A DNA stretch of 64,000 nucleotides from Solimicrobium sp043758755 (GCA_043758755.1 JAYVMW010000020.1:1-64000), one strand, 5' to 3'. Positions 33,688 to 42,412 are shown, counted from the first letter of the stretch. Made by a program: numbers and translations. Notes: a model not told the origin generated them from the sequence alone.

Positions 33688-35757
33688 ATGCAACCATATC
33701 AATTCAGCACCGCATCATCCTCAAGTTCCAGTTCCATGTCTGGAATCCCATTCACTGCGCCGGATTTAAATTTACAACCACTCGCGCCGGTGCCGTCCAC
33801 CCTCAGCATGACCGCATCCGGACCGCGGTCACTGTCACCTGTCGATCTGGATCAGCTCCCACCCGACATTTTTTCGACTTTTCTGATGGACCCTGCCGTA
33901 CTCGGCTGGCTGACACAGGCGCTGCCTGCACCCGTGGACTTGAGCAGTTCCTCCAGTTCCGGCAGTTCCTCCAGTTTCAGCAGCTCTTCGGATACCCGCA
34001 TGACAGGCCGAACCGGCAGAATCAGGAAACTGGAGCAATTCTGCCCCGCCACCAGTTCCACAGCAACCAAACGAGGCAAACAATCCGTGGATAAGGCAGA
34101 CCCAAAACAAATCAGCAGCGCCGGACGGTTCAGGCAAGCCGCGCACTATCTGTCCAGAACTTCCCTGCTCAAGTCTGGGCAAAAATTGCGCGATGTAGAA
34201 CTGCAGCACACGCTTGACTGGATTTTGCCCACGGTGTTGATTGACCTGGTCAACCAATATGCACCGGAATTGAGCCTGATGCCACTTGAACAGGGGACCG
34301 ATGGGGCTGCCACGACCAGTGCTGAAAACCGACAGATTGCGAAAGCAGTAATTGAAATTTTTAGTTCAAGCGCGCCAGACCGCAACCTGTTTCAGCATCA
34401 GGTTATAGAAACTCATGGCCGCAGATTGCTCACTCCGTATTTTACGAGTGCAGTCAGTGCGGCGAAAAACGTGCCACTGCTCAGACTCGCAGCCGCCAAA
34501 AACCCGGCAGCACTGCAACAGCGCAGAGGTGAATTGTGTACCGTCATGAATTACCTGCCCTATTCTGAATGCGAGGCCTATCTGAAGGCGGAAATGGAAG
34601 GGCCGGACAGTGGCCATGCCAATCAAAAAGAATTGGAGACGCTGCAGGCTGTCAACGTTCACCTGATGTTTGAAGCCATGCAGAATATCCAGACAGACAT
34701 TGTCAAGGACGGTAACCGGCTGGACAACCTGAATTGGAAAAAGGCAGGATATTTGCTGAAAGTGGCACAGGCACAATTTGAATATGAAAATATCGAAAAG
34801 GCGCAGCAAGCGTTGCTGCAGGCGCTGGAAATTTTTTGCCAGCTCAACAAGAAGCGTGAGGCGATTGAAACCGTTGTCAAATTAATTGAATGGCGCCAGG
34901 CGAAGCAGTCCGACACGCTGCAGGAAGTGCTGGATTTATTTTCAATCACAAAAAAACTGTGCCTGCACTATCCCGTGGAAGCCGGTCTGTATGCGGATCT
35001 GCTGTTTGCAATGAACAGGTACAGCAAAGGACAAGCCAACGTGGTCCTGTTACAGCAGCTATATCAACAGGCTGAAAAGGACATGCCGGCGCTGCCCACC
35101 AGTTACAGGGCAAGATTTCTCTACAACCATATCGCGGCAGATTACCATGCCGGCGAATCAGGTCTGACTGCCATGCACCGGATTAATTCCGCGCTGGATT
35201 TCTGCTGCACGATATTCCGGTCAGCTGGCTACATCAATAGCCGCAGCGATTTGAGTTACGAACAATTCGCCAACAGTGTCAGCCTGTTATTTCGTCTTGC
35301 AGCCGAAATTACAAACCATCAGCTGATCCATGTTGACCAGATGAGCGACCAGCAATACGTTGAATTGATATCCCTGATCAAATATAACGTGCACGCAGAG
35401 CGCTTTATTTACAGTTACACACCCCGCCTTTATCCATCGCTGAGTCACGTCGGTGACACAGACGGTGTGAATCTGACCAACCGTTCCCAGTTGGTTTCGG
35501 TCTGTACTGCGTTTTACAAGAATGCGCTGAAATTCATGCTGGGCGAATTTGGAATCAGGTCCTCTAAGGAGACCAGGGCGTTATTTGTTACTGTGTTCGG
35601 CGAACTGATTGAGTTCTATCGCAAAACCGGCAACACGCCTGCACTGGCGCTGCTGCTGGACAAAAAAAATGTTACTCAATTTGCGAAGGCCCCGGAATTC
35701 AAAGCGCGCATGGCGGACTGGCGCAAGTTGTTGAGGGAAATGAAGAAACTGGTCTGA
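33688..35757 (+). CDS. Ser-rich, helical-repeat protein of unknown function, paralogue C
   Basis: A 689-residue third paralogue, separated from B by 153 nt. It begins MQPYQFSTASSSSSSS. It carries VLGWLTQ (71-77), a long interrupted Ser tract (86-101), GRIRKLEQF (110-118) and a basic TKRGK segment. The F-box-like ILPTVLIDLVNQYAPEL (179-195) is followed by the TPR-like body (KAQQALLQALEIFCQLNKK) and the C-terminal DWRKLLREMKK. A TTGACA hexamer in the gap before it (about 33643-33648) may belong to its own promoter. A small Gln/Ser-rich frame follows 10 nt downstream. Function unknown; a secreted effector role is a hypothesis only. Confidence 0.8.
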   Translation: MQPYQFSTASSSSSSSMSGIPFTAPDLNLQPLAPVPSTLSMTASGPRSLSPVDLDQLPPDIFSTFLMDPAVLGWLTQALPAPVDLSSSSSSGSSSSFSSSSDTRMTGRTGRIRKLEQFCPATSSTATKRGKQSVDKADPKQISSAGRFRQAAHYLSRTSLLKSGQKLRDVELQHTLDWILPTVLIDLVNQYAPELSLMPLEQGTDGAATTSAENRQIAKAVIEIFSSSAPDRNLFQHQVIETHGRRLLTPYFTSAVSAAKNVPLLRLAAAKNPAALQQRRGELCTVMNYLPYSECEAYLKAEMEGPDSGHANQKELETLQAVNVHLMFEAMQNIQTDIVKDGNRLDNLNWKKAGYLLKVAQAQFEYENIEKAQQALLQALEIFCQLNKKREAIETVVKLIEWRQAKQSDTLQEVLDLFSITKKLCLHYPVEAGLYADLLFAMNRYSKGQANVVLLQQLYQQAEKDMPALPTSYRARFLYNHIAADYHAGESGLTAMHRINSALDFCCTIFRSAGYINSRSDLSYEQFANSVSLLFRLAAEITNHQLIHVDQMSDQQYVELISLIKYNVHAERFIYSYTPRLYPSLSHVGDTDGVNLTNRSQLVSVCTAFYKNALKFMLGEFGIRSSKETRALFVTVFGELIEFYRKTGNTPALALLLDKKNVTQFAKAPEFKARMADWRKLLREMKKLV

Positions 35758-35767
35758 TCAGCAACAG

Positions 35768-35974
35768 ATGGCGATACTGCAACAGCAGTTGGTCAAAACG
35801 CAATGTGCACAGCCCCAAAAAGACCTCAATCAACTGGTTCAGGCACTGCAGGCCAAGATCACTGCATTGCAGGCCCAATCCAATTCCCAAAACAGTTCCA
35901 GTGCCAATAACGCAACATCATCCGTTAATTCAACAACCGCCACTCTGGGCAATGTGATCAATACACTGGCCTGA
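35768..35974 (+). CDS. small Gln/Ser-rich coiled-coil protein
   Basis: A 68-residue frame starting 10 nt after paralogue C. Residues 1-38 are rich in Gln and Leu with heptad-like spacing (LVQALQAKITALQAQ), and the rest is Ser/Asn/Thr-rich. There is no clear ribosome binding site, so translation may depend on coupling with C. It resembles FlxA-like small coiled-coil proteins only in composition. It could be a partner or chaperone of the paralogues, or chance; coding status is uncertain. Confidence 0.45.
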   Translation: MAILQQQLVKTQCAQPQKDLNQLVQALQAKITALQAQSNSQNSSSANNATSSVNSTTATLGNVINTLA

Positions 35975-36139
35975 CTCTGAGCCATGGAAATAGCATTGGT
36001 CCGGATTCGTAGGGAGCTACAGAAAACGATTCACACAGAGTCACTCCTGCTAGAATACCGAAATTCAGCGCTGTTCAAAAATGCATTGGGCCGATTGAAA
36101 ATGGCTGTCCAGCTCAACAATATGGGGTATTTCTAACTG

Positions 36140-36886
36140 ATGAAGTCAATATTATTTTGCACAAGTTATATCAAAGATCAGCAGGCCTGGGCCAGTCGCT
36201 ATCAACGGTGGCTTGATTATTACCAGAACGGTCCCATCAATGCGCTGAAAAAAATAATGATTGATGATGGTTCGCCGTTTCTGCCATCGCCTGACATCAT
36301 CAAGGCAGTTTCTGCTGATACTTCGGTCGCGCAGAATCAGGAAAAATGCCTGATTATCCACTTCGACAATAATCTGGGTCGCCACAGCACGGCCGATTAC
36401 CCTGGTTGGTGGCGCAGCTTTCTGCACTCCGTCAATATTGCCAATGAGTTGGGCGTGGATAAAATAATCCATATCGAATCAGATGCCTATATTCTCACTC
36501 CGCGACTTGCAAATTACATTAACGACATTCAGTCTGGCTGGCATGTGCTGTGGTCGCCCCACTATCAATTTCCCGAAACTGCCATTCAGGTGATATGCCG
36601 GGATCAATTCGGCAGTGTTGAGCAGATCAGACAAGACCATCCCAATTTTTCATTCCCTGATATCGCTGAAAAAGTACTGCCGTTTACTGAGATAAACCGT
36701 GAGTTCAAAGGCGACCGCTACAGCGATTTTCAGAGAAACCGATGGATATTCCGTTCACGAAAATTCAACCGGTTTCGGATTTTCAATACGAATTTCTTTT
36801 TGGTTGCGATACCGCCCGATGCAGATTTTGTCACCCAGACGGTACCCCGCCAACAGTTCGAATTCAAGCAACATGAACAGGTTTGA
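36140..36886 (+). CDS. putative glycosyltransferase (GT-A-like)
   Basis: A 248-residue cytoplasmic protein. It begins with a beta-strand typical of nucleotide-sugar enzymes (MKSILFCTSYIKD). Later a strand-end acidic motif HIESDAYIL (near residue 112) resembles the metal-binding DxD position of GT-A glycosyltransferases. An early segment KKIMIDDGSPF also fits the GT-A pattern. It stands first in a run of four sugar-transfer genes. I do not recognise a specific CAZy family. The sugar and acceptor are unknown; a lipopolysaccharide or surface-glycan acceptor is inferred from the neighbours. Confidence 0.6.
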   Translation: MKSILFCTSYIKDQQAWASRYQRWLDYYQNGPINALKKIMIDDGSPFLPSPDIIKAVSADTSVAQNQEKCLIIHFDNNLGRHSTADYPGWWRSFLHSVNIANELGVDKIIHIESDAYILTPRLANYINDIQSGWHVLWSPHYQFPETAIQVICRDQFGSVEQIRQDHPNFSFPDIAEKVLPFTEINREFKGDRYSDFQRNRWIFRSRKFNRFRIFNTNFFLVAIPPDADFVTQTVPRQQFEFKQHEQV

Positions 36887-36942
36887 TCCGGTCTTTGGGT
36901 TACCTATAACTCCTGCCAGATAACAAAAATCAGTCACCAACC

Positions 36943-38049
36943 ATGCCCATCATTCCCGCACTCACGCTAGCCCGCGCCGAAAAAGTCCTGTTCATCACCC
37001 ACCTGGCGATCGGCGACTTTACTTATCTGCAGAATTTTTTTGCAGCGTTCGCCAAACAGAATCCTCACCTCAAAATCGATATCTGGATCGATGAAGTGCG
37101 CCGCTCTTCCGATCCCAGACAATGGGTGTACCTGAAAAAATACGCACTCTATGACTGGGCCGAACACTGCCCGTTCTTTAACAAGGTGTATCGTCGCACT
37201 TACAGCCCTGACTTGCTGCAGGAATCGATCCGTGAAGCACAACAGGAAAACTATCCCGTGGTGGTTTCGCTGGCCACGCTGCGCCCTGCCCTGTACGCCA
37301 GCCTGGCGCGCGAAGTCGGACCCAACGCCTGGGTAGTCGGTATCAAAGACAAAGCACGCTGGTATGCGCCCTGGGATAAAAGCGTGTACGCCAAACTCGA
37401 TGCAAGTTTTACCCCCTTCAGGCCACCCGAAGACGGCTATCACATCACGGCCGTGTATGCCGACTGGTTCAGACAGCTCAGTGAGATACAGCTCGATGTA
37501 AAACAGCGCTTTCCATTTATCGACATTCCACCCGAATGGCAGTCCTGGGCGCAGCGCCAGCTCTCGGAGTGGGGGGTAGACGAATCCGAAATCAGTCAGG
37601 GCAAAAAAGTGGTGTTTATCAACGCCTTTGCCAAGACCAAAAAACGCTGCTGGCCACTGTCCAGGGTCGCCGAGTTAATCATTCAAATGAGCCAATTGCC
37701 GGCCTGGCGTGACACCTGCTTTATCGTCAATGCCGTTCCTCAGGAACTGGACAATGCCAAAACTGTGCTGGCGCAATACCGACTCGCCAATACTTTTTTA
37801 TTCAGCGCCAATGAAAATTTCTTCCAGCTGCCGGCCCTGCTGCAGCGCTGCGATCTGATCATATCGGTTGAAACTGCCGTCATGCATCTGGCCAATGCCG
37901 TGCATGTTCCGGTGATTGCACTCATGCGCCAGAAAAATCCGGAATGGGTGCCGATCGACCAGGACAACAGTATCGTCATTACCACCGGATCGCGCCGCGA
38001 ATGGGTCAGGGCCATCACGGCAGAGGCAGTCATCAAGGTCATACAATGA
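36943..38049 (+). CDS. GT9-type (heptosyltransferase-like) glycosyltransferase, copy 1
   Basis: A 368-residue GT-B enzyme similar to ADP-heptose:LPS heptosyltransferases. The N-terminal domain opens with VLFITHLAIGDFTYLQNFF, which fits the family's acceptor-side glycine loop. The C-terminal domain has the strand VFINAFAKTKKRCWPLSRVAELI and the sugar-nucleotide site segment SVETAVMHLANAVHVPVIAL. It is a paralogue of the gene at 39036 (same motifs throughout, including the EWxPI end). Such enzymes act on the cytoplasmic face of the inner membrane on lipid A-core or other glycans. The GT8 gene starts 10 nt after its stop. Confidence 0.85.
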   Translation: MPIIPALTLARAEKVLFITHLAIGDFTYLQNFFAAFAKQNPHLKIDIWIDEVRRSSDPRQWVYLKKYALYDWAEHCPFFNKVYRRTYSPDLLQESIREAQQENYPVVVSLATLRPALYASLAREVGPNAWVVGIKDKARWYAPWDKSVYAKLDASFTPFRPPEDGYHITAVYADWFRQLSEIQLDVKQRFPFIDIPPEWQSWAQRQLSEWGVDESEISQGKKVVFINAFAKTKKRCWPLSRVAELIIQMSQLPAWRDTCFIVNAVPQELDNAKTVLAQYRLANTFLFSANENFFQLPALLQRCDLIISVETAVMHLANAVHVPVIALMRQKNPEWVPIDQDNSIVITTGSRREWVRAITAEAVIKVIQ

Positions 38050-38059
38050 GGACAATTCA

Positions 38060-39025
38060 ATGAGCAGTGCAGCTGACATAACCGCCCAACCGGGCTCCTT
38101 TCATATCGCTTTTTGCGTCGATAACCATTATTTCCGCAGCATGGGCGCAACCATACTGTCCATCATCGACAATAATCCGGGCGTGCATTTCACCATTCAT
38201 ATTCTGGCGTTTTCCGTCTCTGACGAGCATCGATCACGGCTGGTGAAACTCGAGCAGCAGCACCCGGTGAAAACGCATATTCATATTGTGTCGCCCGACC
38301 GGTTCAGCCAGTTTTCACACTTCATCGCCTCGACCTATTATTCGCCGGCGATTTTCACCCGACTGGCGATACCGGAAGTGCTCAAGGACTATACCGATAA
38401 AGTGCTGTATCTGGATGCCGACATCCTGTGTGTCGGAAAAATCGACAAACTCATGGCCATGCCGATTGAACAGACTGTGGCGTATGTGGTACCGGACGCC
38501 GATGCCACCACGGTCAGGCGGGCCACGGCGCTCAAGCTTAAACAGATCAAATATTTCAATTCCGGCGTGTTGTACATCAATATCAAAAAATGGCTGGAGC
38601 TCGATATCACCGAAGCCACCATCTATGCCCTGCTGACCGGTGGCAGTGATTTGCGTTTTCCCGACCAGGATGCACTCAATATCGCGCTGGCCGATCATTG
38701 CACTTACATGGCGGTGCGCTGGAATTACCTTTATGGATTGATTGGTGATCTGGAAAACGACCAGCGCGCCATGCGCGACGTCGGCAATGCGGTATTTCTG
38801 CATTTTGCCGGCGCCGTCAAACCGTGGGCTGACTGGTGCGGACATGATTCGCGCCAGATTTTTTCCAAATACCACCAGATGTCACCGTGGGCCGATATGC
38901 CCATGGATGCGGTCCCGCAAAACTACAAAGAGATGCGCATGTACTCGCGTTTTTTATGGAAGCGCAAAGACTATGCCAACAGTGTTGGCTGGTTCTGGAA
39001 ATATCTGATGGCGCGTCCGCGCTGA
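38060..39025 (+). CDS. GT8-type glycosyltransferase (LPS glucosyl/galactosyltransferase-like)
   Basis: A 322-residue GT-A enzyme of family 8. The N-terminus HIAFCVDNHYFRSMGATILSI is the nucleotide-sugar strand, the metal motif is YLDADILCVG (DxD), and FNSGVLYINIKKW and FPDQDALNIAL are the usual later motifs. Family members such as WaaI/WaaJ add glucose or galactose to the LPS core. The start at 38060 is set by TGAGGA 8 nt upstream; a longer frame from 37916 would overlap the GT9 gene by over 130 nt. The adjacent GT9 genes suggest a shared glycan product. Confidence 0.9.
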   Translation: MSSAADITAQPGSFHIAFCVDNHYFRSMGATILSIIDNNPGVHFTIHILAFSVSDEHRSRLVKLEQQHPVKTHIHIVSPDRFSQFSHFIASTYYSPAIFTRLAIPEVLKDYTDKVLYLDADILCVGKIDKLMAMPIEQTVAYVVPDADATTVRRATALKLKQIKYFNSGVLYINIKKWLELDITEATIYALLTGGSDLRFPDQDALNIALADHCTYMAVRWNYLYGLIGDLENDQRAMRDVGNAVFLHFAGAVKPWADWCGHDSRQIFSKYHQMSPWADMPMDAVPQNYKEMRMYSRFLWKRKDYANSVGWFWKYLMARPR

Positions 39026-39035
39026 AAGTATCCGT

Positions 39036-40169
39036 ATGACTCAACAACTTGTTCCTGCCGAATTACTCAAAAACTCCGGAAAAATTCTGTTTGTGGCGCA
39101 TCTGGCGCTGGGTGACTTCACCTATATGCAAAATTGCTTTCGTGCTTTCGCCCGGGCCTATCCGCATATCAAAATGCACCTGTGGGTGGATGAACTGCGC
39201 CGCACCAAAGACGCAGCGCAGTGGGAGCATTTAAAAAATTATGTGGTGTATGACTGGGTCAATTCCTGCAACATGTTTGACAAGGTGTATACACGAACCT
39301 ACAGCCCCGACCTGCTGGAACAGTCAATTTGCGAAGCGCGCAATGAAAATTATCCGCTGATCGTTTCGCTGGCGGTCATGCATCGTCACAAATACGTGCA
39401 GCTGGCGCGCAAAATCAATCCGTCCGGTTTCGTGGTGGCGCAAAAAAAGCACGTCAAGTTCTACGACATACCCAAAAAACTGATCTACAGAAAACTGAAT
39501 GCGTCCATCCCGGCCTATCAAATTTCAAAGTCACAGAAAGCCGGCCTTGAACCGGTGCAGCATATCAGTCGGATCTACGCCGGGTGGTTTGAACAGCTGT
39601 TCAATATCGTCATACCGGAACAGGACAGCCTGCCCTACGTTGACATACCGGAAAAATGGCTGAACTACGCGCAGCGCCAATTTGCCGAATGGGGCTTCGC
39701 GCATGATCAGAACACCGTGTTTTTGAATGGTTTTTCCAAAGCCACCCATCGCAGCTGGCCGCTGGAACGCATCGTCGAACTGGCGCTGGCCATGAAAAAA
39801 CTGCCGCTCTGGCGCAATGCCAACATCATCATCAATGTGGTCCCGGAAAGTCTGGAACACGCCAAAGCGGTGTTTGCCAAATCCCATCTGAAACAGGTGC
39901 AACTGTTTTCCGCGCAAGAGAATTTTTTTCAGCTGCCGGCGGTACTGAGCATGTGCCAACTCATCATTTCAGTGGAAACCGCCGTCATGCATTTGGCCAA
40001 CGCCGTGCATGTGCCGGTCATCGCCCTGATGCGCCAGACCTCGCCGGAGTGGACCCCGATCAACCAGAGCATCACCACCATCATTAAAACCGCCAGCCTC
40101 AAAGGGTGTGTGGATGAGATTTCGGTGCAGCAGGTGCTGGACGCATTGCCCCTTGCACTGAACAGCTGA
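39036..40169 (+). CDS. GT9-type (heptosyltransferase-like) glycosyltransferase, copy 2
   Basis: A 377-residue paralogue of the gene at 36943. The shared features are ILFVAHLALGDFTYMQNCF near the start, the central VFLNGFSKATHRSWPLERIVELAL and the sugar-nucleotide segment SVETAVMHLANAVHVPVIALMR. The two proteins also share the VDELRRTKDAAQW-type region and TYSPDLLEQSI-type region, so they arose by duplication around the GT8 gene. It starts 10 nt after the GT8 stop codon and closes the glycosyltransferase run. Sugar and acceptor unknown. Confidence 0.85.
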   Translation: MTQQLVPAELLKNSGKILFVAHLALGDFTYMQNCFRAFARAYPHIKMHLWVDELRRTKDAAQWEHLKNYVVYDWVNSCNMFDKVYTRTYSPDLLEQSICEARNENYPLIVSLAVMHRHKYVQLARKINPSGFVVAQKKHVKFYDIPKKLIYRKLNASIPAYQISKSQKAGLEPVQHISRIYAGWFEQLFNIVIPEQDSLPYVDIPEKWLNYAQRQFAEWGFAHDQNTVFLNGFSKATHRSWPLERIVELALAMKKLPLWRNANIIINVVPESLEHAKAVFAKSHLKQVQLFSAQENFFQLPAVLSMCQLIISVETAVMHLANAVHVPVIALMRQTSPEWTPINQSITTIIKTASLKGCVDEISVQQVLDALPLALNS

Positions 40170-40281
40170 CCGACTTCTTCACTGAGTAAGTTCAGTCTTT
40201 CATGCTAAACCATGGGGCTGCATTGACGCGCCATCAGCAGCCATCGGTTTTGCTACCATTACCTGTCCGATCAGGCCGATT

Positions 40282-40326
40282 AGTTTTTAATGGCCAGTAC
40301 GCCATCAACCACTGCCATTAAAAACT
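40282..40326. repeat. 13-bp inverted repeat with 19-nt loop
   Basis: AGTTTTTAATGGC (40282-40294) and its exact complement GCCATTAAAAACT (40314-40326). On the plus strand the T-run is on the 5' arm, so it is not a standard terminator for the glycosyltransferase genes. It may be an operator, a mini-element end pair or a mRNA-protecting hairpin. Confidence 0.6.
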
Positions 40327-40451
40327 GCAACAGGTTTGTCATTCCGGCTGCGCAAAACTCGCCATCAAACACCAAAACTCGCTTGGAAAATACCCCCGTA
40401 GATTTTCTAAGACCATTCCTTGAAAATATAGTTGATTCAATCATCTGGCAA

Positions 40452-40555
40452 TGTTGAGATATTCAACAGAAATTCAACTTTCTGTTCCCGGTTAGGCACA
40501 ACAGATTTCGGTAATGAAGAGAGCCGGTTATGGATCAAAGTGTTCAACAACTTTG
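40452..40555. promoter_or_regulatory. cluster of dyads with TTCAAC motifs
   Basis: Within 104 nt lie TGTTGA-5-TCAACA (40452-40468), AACAGAAA-6-TTTCTGTT (40465-40486) and CAAAGT-8-ACTTTG (40536-40555). TTCAAC occurs at 40462, 40473 and 40543. The last dyad ends 15 nt before the start codon of the 613-residue gene and overlaps its ribosome binding site area. It is a candidate binding region for a regulator. Confidence 0.35.
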
Positions 40556-40570
40556 TAGAGGAAATGAAAT

Positions 40571-42412
40571 ATGTTGCCAGTGAAAAACGGAATGATAGGA
40601 CGAACTATTGATCAAAGCAGAGTAGTTTCGGTAGCGAAAGGTGCCATTGAAGAAGTGTTGCAGGGCAAGCCAGATGAGTCGCAATACATGAATCCGGTTG
40701 ATCAAGTTTATGATCTCTTTTGCGGAAAAGTGAAACGATTAACGATTGAACGGGTCAGTGGTATGTCACATCACACAGCGAAGCTGCATACAGAACTGGA
40801 AAGGACAGGCGACAAGCGGAGACCGGATTTGATTAACTCCGAAATTGCTCAAATTGATCAAAATAAAGAGGGACTGAGTAAATTAATGCAGGGAAGTTCA
40901 CTCGAATTTGGCTATAGTGGGTCACGTCCCATCGTTGACGAGAGTAGTTATTTGGTATACACGGACAAGTCGACATCAACGCCATTGGGGGTTGCGCTGT
41001 ATCCGTCACCCATTTCTGGCGCTACTCAAGGCAGCGGCGAGATGGATCGAATTTTGCCTAACTTCCTGACAGCTGCAAATATCTGGCTTCTGCATTTGCA
41101 ACCGATACGCGCTCAAGGAAAAATAAAGGTTGGAGAAAAGGAATATCCAATCCGAACATTCAAGCTTGATGAGCCGATCGTAATTTGTTCCAGTTCTGAT
41201 TTATTTGCAAAAGCAGTGCAGAGCACTTTGTCAGCCCTTTGGATTAAGGAGCACGCGGGAAGATCAAAAAATGAGTTAGAACAAATGGAGCGATTGGAGG
41301 GCACTGTACGACTGCCATCAATTCTGCCGGAACTTGCTCTCGGGGCAATCAGAAGCGCAGCAGAATTGGCTATGGAACGAGATTGGAATGAAGTATCAGA
41401 ACGCGCAGTTGTCAGTCTGGGTAAAACGGCCCAAAAACTGTGGGCATCGTTGAGAAAAGAAAGGGCCCAACTGGGCCAAGTATTCTACCAGCTGAAAAGC
41501 GATTCAGTTGAACACGACCAACAAAGAGCAACATTGCTAGATGCCAGAAAAAGATTGGATGACTGCGAAACAAGACTGGCTGTGATGCGAAAAGATATTG
41601 AAGCTGTGAGACGGGCTTATCAAAAATTATTCTCCTTAGCCATAAAATGTGAAACCCCAGAATTGCGATCCATATTTACAGCAAGAATCGACAACTTCAG
41701 TCGATGTCTACAAAACTACAACGCAAGCGCCATGTCGCGCGATGACGTGAATGCTTTCAATAATACAAGGCATACGCAGGACGAGTTTTTGCGCAACTTT
41801 GATGAGACTCAATTTTTACTTTGCACCAATTTACTTCACCCACCCCCATTGCTACTGCGCCCCCGTACAGTTGTGGCACATCCACCACTGGCTACTATTC
41901 AGCGAAAAGAGCTGATCAGGCGCTTAAAGAACCCGGACCGTATTTGGATACAAACCAAAGACGCAATGAATAAATTGGGACTCGCCCAAGGTCGTTTGCT
42001 TGAAGCACTTATGTTTAAAATTGAACTGGTTAAAAGACTTAACGGTGCATTTTTGGCGTTCAAGGGCACGGATGGATATGGCATGGATCCAAAAACTGAA
42101 AAAAGTTTTTATACACCTGAAACTTTTTCACGCATTGTAACTCTAAGAGAAATGAGAGCTGAATTATTGGACACAAGCCTGCGATTTACAATGGACGCAC
42201 TAAAAGGCAAGGATGGAACGATAGCGGGACATCAGCATTTCATAGAAAGTGAAACTGTGGCGCTAGATCAAAGTGAAAAATTATTGGGTTTTTTTGGGAA
42301 GCCTGTGAGGTACTTTCCTGAAAAAGACAAAGATACCGGACAATACCTAAACCACATGCAATGGAAAAATTTCCAGAGAACTATGAAACTACTCGTGGCC
42401 GGCATTCCTTGA
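40571..42412 (+). CDS. protein of unknown function, second paralogue family, member 1
   Basis: A 613-residue soluble protein with an AGAGGAA ribosome binding site. The N-terminal domain (about 40-230) is shared with the next gene: VYDLFCGKVKRL (46-57), PLGVALYPSP (138-147), EPIVIC (201-206) and AVQSTLSALWI (215-225). A coiled coil covers about 285-355 (for example RLDDCETRLAVMRKDIEAV). The C-terminal third is helical and polar. No signal peptide, membrane segment or known catalytic motif is seen. Base composition is more A/T-rich than neighbouring core genes, suggesting transfer. I do not recognise the family; an exported effector is one possibility. Confidence 0.75.
   Translation: MLPVKNGMIGRTIDQSRVVSVAKGAIEEVLQGKPDESQYMNPVDQVYDLFCGKVKRLTIERVSGMSHHTAKLHTELERTGDKRRPDLINSEIAQIDQNKEGLSKLMQGSSLEFGYSGSRPIVDESSYLVYTDKSTSTPLGVALYPSPISGATQGSGEMDRILPNFLTAANIWLLHLQPIRAQGKIKVGEKEYPIRTFKLDEPIVICSSSDLFAKAVQSTLSALWIKEHAGRSKNELEQMERLEGTVRLPSILPELALGAIRSAAELAMERDWNEVSERAVVSLGKTAQKLWASLRKERAQLGQVFYQLKSDSVEHDQQRATLLDARKRLDDCETRLAVMRKDIEAVRRAYQKLFSLAIKCETPELRSIFTARIDNFSRCLQNYNASAMSRDDVNAFNNTRHTQDEFLRNFDETQFLLCTNLLHPPPLLLRPRTVVAHPPLATIQRKELIRRLKNPDRIWIQTKDAMNKLGLAQGRLLEALMFKIELVKRLNGAFLAFKGTDGYGMDPKTEKSFYTPETFSRIVTLREMRAELLDTSLRFTMDALKGKDGTIAGHQHFIESETVALDQSEKLLGFFGKPVRYFPEKDKDTGQYLNHMQWKNFQRTMKLLVAGIP

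Larger units (their letters stand above)
40170..40570. other. 401-nt control region before the second paralogue pair
   Basis: No gene is seen. It contains a perfect 13-bp inverted repeat (40282-40294 and 40314-40326), an 8-bp hairpin (40465-40486) and overlapping small dyads with three copies of TTCAAC before the next gene. It probably includes the end of the glycosyltransferase transcript and the promoter of the next gene. Confidence 0.5.
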
